Assembly: GCF_050632395.1 (NCBI RefSeq) | Contig: NZ_CP192600.1 | Coordinates: forward strand, 2,418,001 to 2,482,000 | From: JAUYQR01 sp050632395 | GTDB taxonomy: Bacteria > Pseudomonadota > Alphaproteobacteria > Rhodobacterales > Rhodobacteraceae | DNA: 64,000 bases | Direction: 5' to 3' | In this document: one piece after another, positions 1 through 8,446 of the stretch | Layout: each line of letters begins with the position of its first letter | Numbering within the stretch: the first letter of the stretch is position 1 | Translations under genes and position numbers: made by a program | The notes under the pieces: model-generated | Databases searched by the model: none | What the model saw: only the letters and a program-made list of their open reading frames with translations | Told to the model about the DNA's origin: nothing

Positions 1-184
1 GCGGCCGCAGTGCCGCGCACATCGCCGGACCGAAAGTCAGGTTCGGTACGAAGTGGCCATCCATCACGTCGACATGCACCCAGTCGGCACCTTGCGCCTC
101 GATTGCACGACACTCGGCTCCGAAGTTCGCAAAGTCGGCGGCGAGGATGGAAGGGGCGATCTTGATCGAGCGGTCGAAAAGCAC
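1..184 (-). CDS. rpe: Ribulose-phosphate 3-epimerase, N-terminal part
   Basis: Only the first 61 codons are in the window; the gene runs off the left edge. The translation contains the hallmark start of Rpe: IAPSILAADF, then DVMDGHFVPNLTFGP, which carry the active-site Ser, the metal-binding Asp and the phosphate-binding region. The enzyme interconverts ribulose 5-phosphate and xylulose 5-phosphate in the pentose phosphate and Calvin cycles. The start is taken as GTG at 184, because AAAAGGAAG lies just upstream and no nearby in-frame ATG fits the family start. Identity is secure; the start is likely but not certain. Confidence 0.9.
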   Translation of the reverse strand, partial: MLFDRSIKIAPSILAADFANFGAECRAIEAQGADWVHVDVMDGHFVPNLTFGPAMCAALRP

Positions 185-257
185 GGGCTGGCTTCCTTTT
201 GCGGCTTTGGGCGTGCATATCCTTACGCAGCGGCAGTTTCCAGTACTCCGTATATTA

Positions 258-273
258 CATAATACTGATTATG
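258..273. promoter_or_regulatory. Short perfect inverted repeat upstream of rpe
   Basis: CATAAT-ACTG-ATTATG is a perfect 6-4-6 inverted repeat in an AT-rich patch about 75-90 bases upstream of the rpe start, within otherwise GC-rich DNA. It could be a regulator binding site or part of the rpe promoter. No known operator was recognised. Confidence 0.3.
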
Positions 274-322
274 CGACAACGGGATGCAGGTTTCCGCCAC
301 CCCATGCCAAGGCCTGGCAATG

Positions 323-349
323 AAAAAGGCCCGGTCAATCGACCGGGCC
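323..349 (-). terminator. Rho-independent terminator of ndk
   Basis: A perfect 9-bp stem (328-336 pairs with 341-349, GGCCCGGTC/GACCGGGCC) with a 4-base loop is followed, in the minus-strand sense, by five T residues (323-327). It lies 23 bases past the ndk stop codon, so it most likely ends the ndk transcript. Confidence 0.85.
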
Positions 350-371
350 CCTTCCATTATGTGCAGCCAGA

Positions 372-794
372 TCAGCCGACGAGTTCCAGGCCCGAGAAGA
401 AGAACCCGATCTCGCGCTCGGCCGACGCCGGGCTGTCCGAACCGTGGACCGAGTTTTCACCGACCGACAGCGCAAACTCCTTGCGGATGGTGCCGTCAGC
501 GGCGTTCGCCGGGTTGGTGGCGCCCATCACTTCGCGGTTCTTCAGGATCGCGCCTTCACCTTCCAGCACTTGCACGACAACCGGCTCGGACGCCATGAAA
601 TCGCAAAGCTCGCCATAAAAGCCACGCTCCTTGTGTTCGGCATAGAACTGGCCGGCTTGGGCGGGCGTCAGGTGGATGCGCTTTTGCGCGACGATGCGCA
701 GACCGGCTTCCTCGAACTTGGCATTGATCTTGCCGGTCAGGTTGCGCTTGGTCGCGTCGGGCTTGATGATCGACAGGGTGCGTTCGATGGCCAT
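372..794 (-). CDS. ndk: Nucleoside diphosphate kinase
   Basis: This 140-residue protein is the usual length for a bacterial Ndk and aligns from its first residue (MAIERTLSIIKPDATKR). It moves the gamma phosphate of ATP onto nucleoside diphosphates through a phosphohistidine. The catalytic His is H117 in NSVHGSDS and the nucleotide-binding Lys is K11 in the IIKPDA motif. The gene is monocistronic: a strong terminator follows it, and the divergent ABC-F gene lies about 200 bases upstream. Nothing unusual is seen. Confidence 0.97.
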   Translation of the reverse strand: MAIERTLSIIKPDATKRNLTGKINAKFEEAGLRIVAQKRIHLTPAQAGQFYAEHKERGFYGELCDFMASEPVVVQVLEGEGAILKNREVMGATNPANAADGTIRKEFALSVGENSVHGSDSPASAEREIGFFFSGLELVG

Positions 795-895
795 GAGGCT
801 CTCCGTTGGGTTGCTGCGCGTTTGCGCGAATTGGATGGCGGGCTGCTAACATGCGCAGGCGGCCTTGAAAAGGTGGCCTGTGGGCGCCCGGCCCT

Positions 896-929
896 GCCAT
901 ACGCTTGCCATACGCTTGCCAGACGCCTT
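896..929 (+). repeat. Triple 11-bp direct repeat
   Basis: GCCATACGCTT occurs twice in perfect tandem (896-906, 907-917), followed by a diverged third copy (918-929, GCCAGACGCCTT). The array lies between the divergent ndk and ABC-F genes, 65 bases before the ABC-F start codon. It could be replication slippage or a cluster of regulator half-sites. Confidence 0.5.
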
Positions 930-993
930 GCAGACCGGATTTTCGGCCCCAATTCGGTTGACGCTGACCGCTGCATCAGGCAAGCCCCCGGCC

Positions 994-2838
994 ATGCTTA
1001 AAATCGAAGACATCACCTATTCCGTCGAAGGCCGCCCCTTGTTCGAGGGCGCGTCGGCCACCATCCCCGCTGGCCACAAGGTTGGCCTTGTCGGCCGCAA
1101 CGGCGCGGGCAAGACCACGCTCTTCCGCCTGATCCGTGGCGAACTGGCGCTAGAAGGGGGCACGATCACCCTGCCCCAGCGCGCCCGCATCGGCGGCGTG
1201 GCGCAGGAAGTGCCGTCATCGGAAACCTCGCTTCTGGATACGGTGCTTTCCGCCGATACCGAACGCGCCGCCCTGCTGGCCGAGGCGGAAACCGCGACCG
1301 ACCCGCACCGGATTGCCGAAGTGCAGTCCCGCCTTGCCGACATCGACGCATGGTCCGCCGAGGGCCGCGCCTCCAGCATTCTGAAAGGCCTTGGCTTCGA
1401 CGCTGCCCAGCAACTGATGCCTTGTTCAGCGTTTTCAGGCGGTTGGCGGATGCGCGTTGCCCTTGCGGGCGTCCTTTTCGCCCAGCCCGATTACCTTCTT
1501 CTCGACGAACCGACCAACTACCTCGATCTCGAAGGCGCGCTCTGGCTGGAAAGCTACCTGCAGAAATATCCCCACACCGTCCTGATCATCAGCCACGACC
1601 GCGGCCTTCTGAACCGCGCCGTCAGCGGCATCCTGCATCTGGACGAAAAGAAGCTCACCTACTGGACCGGCCCTTACGACCAGTTCGCCCGCCAGATGGC
1701 CGAACGCCGCGCCGTCCTGCAGGCCGAAGCGAAAAAGCAGGAGGCCCGGCGCGCGCACCTGCAATCCTTCGTTGACCGGTTCAAGGCTAAGGCCTCGAAA
1801 GCGGTGCAGGCCCAAAGCCGCGTGAAGATGCTGGAAAAGATGGTGACGATCACCGCGCCAGAGGATGCCAAGAAGGTGGTCTTCACCTTCCCTGCCCCGG
1901 AAGAACTGTCGCCGCCGATCATCAACATGGACGGTGCCGCGGTCGGCTATGGCGGGCCGCCAGTGTTGAAAAAATTGTCCCTGCGCATCGACCAAGACGA
2001 CCGGATCGCGCTTCTGGGTCGCAATGGCGAAGGAAAGTCTACCCTTTCCAAGCTGTTGGCGGGCAAACTTCAAGCCTCCGAAGGCAAGATCACCCGGTCG
2101 TCAAAGCTGCGCATCGGCTATTTCGCCCAGCATCAAGTGGACGAACTGCATATCGACGAAACGCCCCTGCAACACATCATGCGCCTGCGCCCGGCCGAGG
2201 GCCAGGCGCGGTTGCGCGCACGGCTGGCTGGCTTTGGCCTGATGGCCGATCAGGCGGAAACCGCGGTCGGGCGGCTGTCTGGCGGGCAAAAGGCGCGACT
2301 GTCGCTCTTGTTGGCCACCATCGACGCGCCGCACCTGCTGATCCTTGATGAACCGACCAACCACCTCGATATGGAAAGCCGCGAGGCGCTGGTCGAGGCG
2401 CTGACCGAATATTCCGGCGCTGTGATCCTTGTCAGCCATGACATGCACCTGCTGTCCCTCGTGGCCGACCGGCTGTGGCTGGTCAAGGGCGGTGCGGTCA
2501 CGCCCTACACCGAAGATCTCGATGCCTACCGCCGTCAGCTTCTGTCGGGCGACGAAGACGCCAAGCCGGCAAAGGTGGTAGAAAAGCCGAAAAAGGCCAG
2601 CCGAGACGAGGTGTTGGCCCTCAAAGCTGAGGTTCGCAAATGCGAAGAGCGGCTGGCAAAGCTGAACGACATGCGCGACAAACTGGCAAAAAAGCTGGCG
2701 GATCCAGAGCTTTATGAAGATGTCCGCAAGGGCGAGCTGGCAACCTGGAACGCCAAGTATGCGGAAGTGATGCAAGCGCTCGACAAGGCCGAGGCGATGT
2801 GGCTCTCCGCTCAGGAAAAGTTGGAAAGCGCCGCCTGA
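994..2838 (+). CDS. ABC-F family ATPase (YheS/Uup-like)
   Basis: This 614-residue protein carries two ABC ATPase domains in one chain and no membrane segments, the layout of ABC-F proteins. Known members act on the ribosome as translation factors or protect it from antibiotics. The first domain has Walker A GRNGAGKT (about 34-41), a signature SGGWRMRVALAG and Walker B YLLLDEPTNYLD. The second has GRNGEGKS (about 344-351), LSGGQKARLSLL and LLILDEPTNHLD. A charged interdomain linker and a lysine-rich C-terminal coiled region follow the YheS/Uup plan. ATG 994 is chosen because family homology starts at MLKIEDI; the frame is open further upstream without homology. Which subfamily it belongs to cannot be settled by eye. 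Confidence 0.9.
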   Translation: MLKIEDITYSVEGRPLFEGASATIPAGHKVGLVGRNGAGKTTLFRLIRGELALEGGTITLPQRARIGGVAQEVPSSETSLLDTVLSADTERAALLAEAETATDPHRIAEVQSRLADIDAWSAEGRASSILKGLGFDAAQQLMPCSAFSGGWRMRVALAGVLFAQPDYLLLDEPTNYLDLEGALWLESYLQKYPHTVLIISHDRGLLNRAVSGILHLDEKKLTYWTGPYDQFARQMAERRAVLQAEAKKQEARRAHLQSFVDRFKAKASKAVQAQSRVKMLEKMVTITAPEDAKKVVFTFPAPEELSPPIINMDGAAVGYGGPPVLKKLSLRIDQDDRIALLGRNGEGKSTLSKLLAGKLQASEGKITRSSKLRIGYFAQHQVDELHIDETPLQHIMRLRPAEGQARLRARLAGFGLMADQAETAVGRLSGGQKARLSLLLATIDAPHLLILDEPTNHLDMESREALVEALTEYSGAVILVSHDMHLLSLVADRLWLVKGGAVTPYTEDLDAYRRQLLSGDEDAKPAKVVEKPKKASRDEVLALKAEVRKCEERLAKLNDMRDKLAKKLADPELYEDVRKGELATWNAKYAEVMQALDKAEAMWLSAQEKLESAA

Positions 2839-2896
2839 CAGCGCGCTTCCCAAACCGCTCCCCGCGCGGTAGCAAGGGAAAACCGCGCGAGGGACG

Positions 2897-3517
2897 ATGC
2901 CTGAAACCGCCTTCCTGATCACCGCCTTCGCGACGCTTTTCGTCGTGATCGACCCGCCTGGTCTGGTGCCGCTGTTCATCGCCCTGACGCGGGGGATGAG
3001 TTCGGAACGCCGCAAGGCAATGGCCCTGCGCGCCTGCATCATCGCATCCGCGCTACTCCTCCTGTTTGGATTGGCCGGCGAGGCGATCCTTGAATTCATC
3101 GGCATTTCGATGCCCGCCTTCCGCATCGCAGGCGGCATCCTTCTGTTCCTGACCGCGCTCGACATGTTGTTCGAACGCCGCACCCAACGCCGCGAAGGGC
3201 AGCAGGCCGAACCCGACCACGACCCCTCGGTGTTCCCGCTTGCCACCCCCCTGATTGCCGGGCCGGGCGCGATTGCCTCGGTCATCCTGCTGGTCGGTCA
3301 GGCTGGCCCCGGCTGGGGCGGCACCGTCGCGGTGCTCGGCCTGATGCTTGGCATGATGGCCGTTACCTACGCCTTCCTCCTCGCCTCGCCGCCGCTGGAG
3401 CGGATGCTCGGCCGCACCGGGGTAATCGTGATCACCCGGCTTCTGGGGATGCTGCTGGCAGCCCTGTCAGTGCAATTCGTGATCGACGGTGTGCGCGGCA
3501 CCGGATTGATCGGCTGA
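2897..3517 (+). CDS. MarC family integral membrane protein
   Basis: This 206-residue protein has about six hydrophobic segments. It shows the MarC/UPF0056 hallmarks: FVVIDPPGLVPLFIALT near the N-terminus and PLATPLIAGPGAIASVI in the middle. MarC proteins sit in the inner membrane; their substrate is unknown, and the old link to multiple antibiotic resistance is not generally accepted. The start has a good ribosome site (GAGGG). The gene sits 58 bases after the ABC-F gene and 35 bases before an aspartic protease gene on the same strand, so the three may be co-transcribed. Confidence 0.92.
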   Translation: MPETAFLITAFATLFVVIDPPGLVPLFIALTRGMSSERRKAMALRACIIASALLLLFGLAGEAILEFIGISMPAFRIAGGILLFLTALDMLFERRTQRREGQQAEPDHDPSVFPLATPLIAGPGAIASVILLVGQAGPGWGGTVAVLGLMLGMMAVTYAFLLASPPLERMLGRTGVIVITRLLGMLLAALSVQFVIDGVRGTGLIG

Positions 3518-3552
3518 CACCCCTGCCCCATATCCCATGAAACGGAGGCGAC

Positions 3553-4128
3553 ATGGACGGCGACACCTTGGCCCGCGTGACGTATCTGGCGATCATCATG
3601 GTCGCCTTGGGCGGCTGGCTGCTGGTGGAGTTTCGCCAGCGCATGGGTCAGGCGCTGCGCATGGCCACCGCCTGGGGGCTGATCTTCGTGGCGGTGATGG
3701 CGGGCTACGGGCTGTGGTCGGATGTGCGCACGGACATCATGCCAAGCCAGATGGTCAGTGCCGGCGGCGAGATCGAGGTTCCGCGCGCCGCAGACGGGCA
3801 CTATTACCTGACCCTGCAGATCAACGGCACGCCGATCGTCTTCATGGCCGACACCGGCGCCACCAACATGGTGCTCAGCCGCGACGATGCGCAGTCTGTA
3901 GGCATCGACCCCGAAAGCCTGCTTTTCACCGGCGAGGCGGCAACGGCGAATGGCGTCGTGCGTACCGCCCGGGTTGATCTGCCAGTCGTGGAACTTGGCC
4001 CCTTCCGAAATGAGTCCTTCACCGCCTTCGTCACGGACGGCGACATGAAGGGCTCGCTTCTGGGGATGGATTATCTGGGGCAGTTCCGGCTGGAAATCGC
4101 TGGGAACCGGATGGTCCTGCGACAGTAA
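3553..4128 (+). CDS. TIGR02281-type membrane-anchored retropepsin-like aspartic protease
   Basis: This 191-residue protein has two N-terminal hydrophobic segments (about 9-25 and 38-55) and then a retropepsin-like domain. The catalytic motif is ADTGATN, with the Asp at residue 100. Only one catalytic Asp motif is present, so an active enzyme would have to dimerise, as in retropepsins. Proteins of this layout are widespread in Alphaproteobacteria as a clan AA family of unknown substrate. The start is supported by GGAGG a few bases upstream. The gene is convergent with holC, with only two bases between the stop codons. Confidence 0.85.
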   Translation: MDGDTLARVTYLAIIMVALGGWLLVEFRQRMGQALRMATAWGLIFVAVMAGYGLWSDVRTDIMPSQMVSAGGEIEVPRAADGHYYLTLQINGTPIVFMADTGATNMVLSRDDAQSVGIDPESLLFTGEAATANGVVRTARVDLPVVELGPFRNESFTAFVTDGDMKGSLLGMDYLGQFRLEIAGNRMVLRQ

Positions 4129-4130
4129 GA

Positions 4131-4601
4131 TCATGGCTTAACCGGCTGATTTTCAGCCTTTTTAACCCATCTGCCATCCTCGTCCGACCAATACTGCGCC
4201 GCCACCCCGGCGGCGCTCAGCGCCTTCCATCTCGCGCGGGCATCCGCAAGACGGTTTTCGTCAGCCTTTTCAAAGAGTAGCCAGACCCTCTGCATTTGCG
4301 AAATCTCGGCTTCGGTCGCCTCGGCCCCGTCGATCAGGGCCAGCGCGTCGGCCCTGTTGACGGCTGGCCCCTGCCCGATCAGCACCGGTTGGTCGGCATC
4401 CTGCGGCCCACCTTCCCGACCATGCGGCAGAAACCCGTCCTCTGGCCCCAGCCACAGCTTTTCGTCCAGCCTGTCCAGCGCCACGGGGTCGGTGCCTCGC
4501 ACCATCACGCGCCAACCCTGCTGCAGCGCACGCGGCAACAGCAAGGCCAGCGTCTCCGCGGCCGTCGAGGCGGTCAGCTGGTAGAACATTACCAAGGCCA
4601 T
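4131..4601 (-). CDS. holC: DNA polymerase III chi subunit
   Basis: This 156-residue protein resembles alphaproteobacterial HolC: VMFYQLT start, LLPRALQQGWRVMVR, and a C-terminal VWLLFEKADENRLADARARWKAL region. Chi links the clamp loader, through psi, to single-stranded DNA binding protein at the replication fork. ATG 4601 is preferred over longer in-frame starts because it matches the family N-terminus and has a G-rich site upstream. Downstream of pepA by 23 bases, it forms the pepA-holC pair common in proteobacteria. Confidence 0.88.
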   Translation of the reverse strand: MALVMFYQLTASTAAETLALLLPRALQQGWRVMVRGTDPVALDRLDEKLWLGPEDGFLPHGREGGPQDADQPVLIGQGPAVNRADALALIDGAEATEAEISQMQRVWLLFEKADENRLADARARWKALSAAGVAAQYWSDEDGRWVKKAENQPVKP

Positions 4602-4624
4602 AGCCCCGCCCCGTGCCGCCTCGC

Positions 4625-6097
<1,473 letters not shown>

Positions 6098-6239
6098 GGG
6101 TTTCTCACCTTCAGAGGTTGGGTCGGCGAAGCATTGCCGGAACGCTACAATCCGGCGCCATGATTGACCAGATATGAGTTTTCGCCGCCCGGTATTTCCG
6201 CTAGGGTCATCGCAACATGTAGTGGGAAACAGGCCGAGC

Positions 6240-7355
6240 GTGTCAAAATTCGACCGATATTTGCTGTCACAGCTGCTGCAGCTTTTCGGCTTCTTCTCGC
6301 TTGTGCTGGTCGCGGTCTACTGGGTCAACCGGGCGGTGGGCCTGTTTGACCAATTGATCGGCGACGGCCAGTCGGCACTGGTTTTCCTAGAGTTTTCAGT
6401 CCTTACGCTGCCGAACGTAATCCGGCTGGTGCTGCCGGTTTCGGCCTTTGCCGCGACAGTGTACGTGATCAACCGGCTGATGCAGGAAAGCGAACTCGTT
6501 GTCATGCAGGCGACCGGCTTTTCCGCCTTCCGGCTGGCGCGGCCAGTGCTGTACTTCGGTCTGATCGTAATGGGCGCGCAATTGGTGCTGGTACATGTGC
6601 TGGTGCCTGCCAGCCAACGCATCCTGAGCGAGCGGAGCGCCGAGATTTCCCAGAATATTACGTCGCGCTTCCTGACAGCGGGCCAATTCATGCATCCTTC
6701 GTCAGGAATTACCATGTATATACGCGAAGTAAATACACAAGGTGAGCTGATCGACCTCTTTCTGGCCGACGAGCGCGGGCAGGAAGCGCGTGTCACATAC
6801 ACCGCGCGACGCGCCCTTCTGGTGCAAGGCGACACAGCGCCAAAGCTGTTGATGTTTGACGGCGCGGCACAATCGCTGACCCGCAAGGATAGGCGCATGT
6901 CGGTGACCCGCTTTGCCGATTTCACCCTGGACCTGTCGGGACTGGTCAAGTCTGGTGGGCCTGGCGGGCTGACGCTGGACGAGTTATCCACTGCAAACCT
7001 GCTGCGCCCGACTGATGAACTCATGCAGGCAACAGGCGGAAATCAGGCGCAATTCCTGCAAGAAGGGCATAACCGCTTTTCCGGCCCGATGCTTGCGGTC
7101 GCAGCCCCCCTTGTCGGGATCGCGGCGCTCCTGCTGGGCGGCTTTTCCCGCTTTGGCCTCTGGCGCCAGATGGCCCTTGCGGTGGTGCTGCTCATCCTCA
7201 TGCAGATGGTCAACACCTGGGCCGGCGGCGTGGCGATGCAGTCGGCGCGGGCATGGCCCCTGACCTATCTTGCGCCGATCTCGGGCCTCTTCGTGGCCGT
7301 TGTGCTGTTGTGGCAAGCACAGCGGCCCAGACACCGGCGAGAGTCGCTGTCATGA
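6240..7355 (+). CDS. lptF: LPS export permease LptF
   Basis: This 371-residue inner-membrane protein of the YjgP/YjgQ family works with LptG and the LptB ATPase to pull lipopolysaccharide out of the inner membrane. Three N-terminal membrane spans (FGFFSLVLVAVYWVNRAVGLF, then two near residues 55-110) precede a periplasmic domain and three C-terminal spans. The GTG at 6240 (VSKFDRYLLSQ) is preferred because family homology begins there. An ATG at 6174 in the same frame would add 22 residues that look unrelated. The stop overlaps the lptG start (ATGA), so translation is coupled. Confidence 0.92.
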   Translation: MSKFDRYLLSQLLQLFGFFSLVLVAVYWVNRAVGLFDQLIGDGQSALVFLEFSVLTLPNVIRLVLPVSAFAATVYVINRLMQESELVVMQATGFSAFRLARPVLYFGLIVMGAQLVLVHVLVPASQRILSERSAEISQNITSRFLTAGQFMHPSSGITMYIREVNTQGELIDLFLADERGQEARVTYTARRALLVQGDTAPKLLMFDGAAQSLTRKDRRMSVTRFADFTLDLSGLVKSGGPGGLTLDELSTANLLRPTDELMQATGGNQAQFLQEGHNRFSGPMLAVAAPLVGIAALLLGGFSRFGLWRQMALAVVLLILMQMVNTWAGGVAMQSARAWPLTYLAPISGLFVAVVLLWQAQRPRHRRESLS

Positions 7356-8446
7356 CGCTAGGTATATACATCGCACGGCGGTTTTTCTGGACAGTTGCAC
7401 GCGTTTTTCTGATCTTCTTCGGCATCCTGATGCTGATCGACATGATCGAACAGTTGCGCCGCTTCTCCGGCGCGGGCATCGGGCTCAGCCAGGCGATGGG
7501 GCTATCGCTGATGAACGTGCCCGAGACGCTGTATCGGGTTCTGCCCTTGATAGTGATCATCGGGTCGATCGCCATGTTCCTCGGGCTCGCGCGGTCGTCG
7601 GAACTGGTGGTGGTGCGTGCGGCCGGACAGTCGGGACTGCGCTTCCTGCTGACACCGCTGGTCGTGGCCGTGGCGCTGGGGCTGGTGACGGTCGCGGTGT
7701 TCAACCCCATCGTTGCCGCCACCTCGAAGCAGTATGACGTGGCGCGCGCCAGGCTGTCGCAAGGCGGCGGGTCGGTACTTTCGGTTTCGGACACCGGGCT
7801 TTGGCTGCGACAGGGCGGCGGGGATGGCCAGATCGTGATTCGGGCCGCACGGTCAAACCCTGATGGCACCGAGCTTTTTGGCGTAACCTTCCTGCGCTTT
7901 GACGCCACCGGCCTGCCCTCGGCCAGGATCGAGGCCAAGACGGCGACGCTGAAGGCAGGTGCCTGGGTGCTGGACGGCGCGAAGCAATGGGATCTGACCA
8001 CCACCAACCCAGAACAGACCGCGAGCCGGACGACAGAGATCTCCCTGCCCTCGGACCTGACCGCCGAAAGCATCCGTGACAGCTTTGGCACGCCCTCGGC
8101 CATCGCGTTCTGGGACCTGCCCGCCTATATCGCTGGGCTGGAGCGCGCCGGCTTTTCTGCCCGCGCCTACCGGCTGTGGTTTCAGATGGAACTGGCCCAG
8201 CCGCTCTTGATGGCCGCGATGGTGTTGGTTGCTGCGGGCTTCACCATGCGCCATACGCGGTTCGGGGGCACCGGGCAGATGGTGCTTTATGCCATGTTGA
8301 CGGGCTTTGCCATCTTCTTCCTCAGAAACTTCGCGCAAGCCCTTGGTGATACAGGGCAAATCCCCATTTCTATCGCGGCATGGAGCCCGCCCGTGGCAGC
8401 GGTGCTGATGGCGCTTGGTCTTTTGCTGCATCTGGAGGATGGCTGA
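7352..8446 (+). CDS. lptG: LPS export permease LptG
   Basis: This 364-residue partner of LptF has the same plan: N-terminal membrane spans with the conserved LMLIDMIEQLRRFS segment, a periplasmic domain, and C-terminal spans. LptF and LptG form the heterodimeric channel of the LptB2FG ABC exporter. The start ATG overlaps the lptF stop by four bases (ATGA). The stop overlaps the lptD start in TGATG, giving a continuous lptF-lptG-lptD transcript. Confidence 0.94.
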   Translation: MTLGIYIARRFFWTVARVFLIFFGILMLIDMIEQLRRFSGAGIGLSQAMGLSLMNVPETLYRVLPLIVIIGSIAMFLGLARSSELVVVRAAGQSGLRFLLTPLVVAVALGLVTVAVFNPIVAATSKQYDVARARLSQGGGSVLSVSDTGLWLRQGGGDGQIVIRAARSNPDGTELFGVTFLRFDATGLPSARIEAKTATLKAGAWVLDGAKQWDLTTTNPEQTASRTTEISLPSDLTAESIRDSFGTPSAIAFWDLPAYIAGLERAGFSARAYRLWFQMELAQPLLMAAMVLVAAGFTMRHTRFGGTGQMVLYAMLTGFAIFFLRNFAQALGDTGQIPISIAAWSPPVAAVLMALGLLLHLEDG

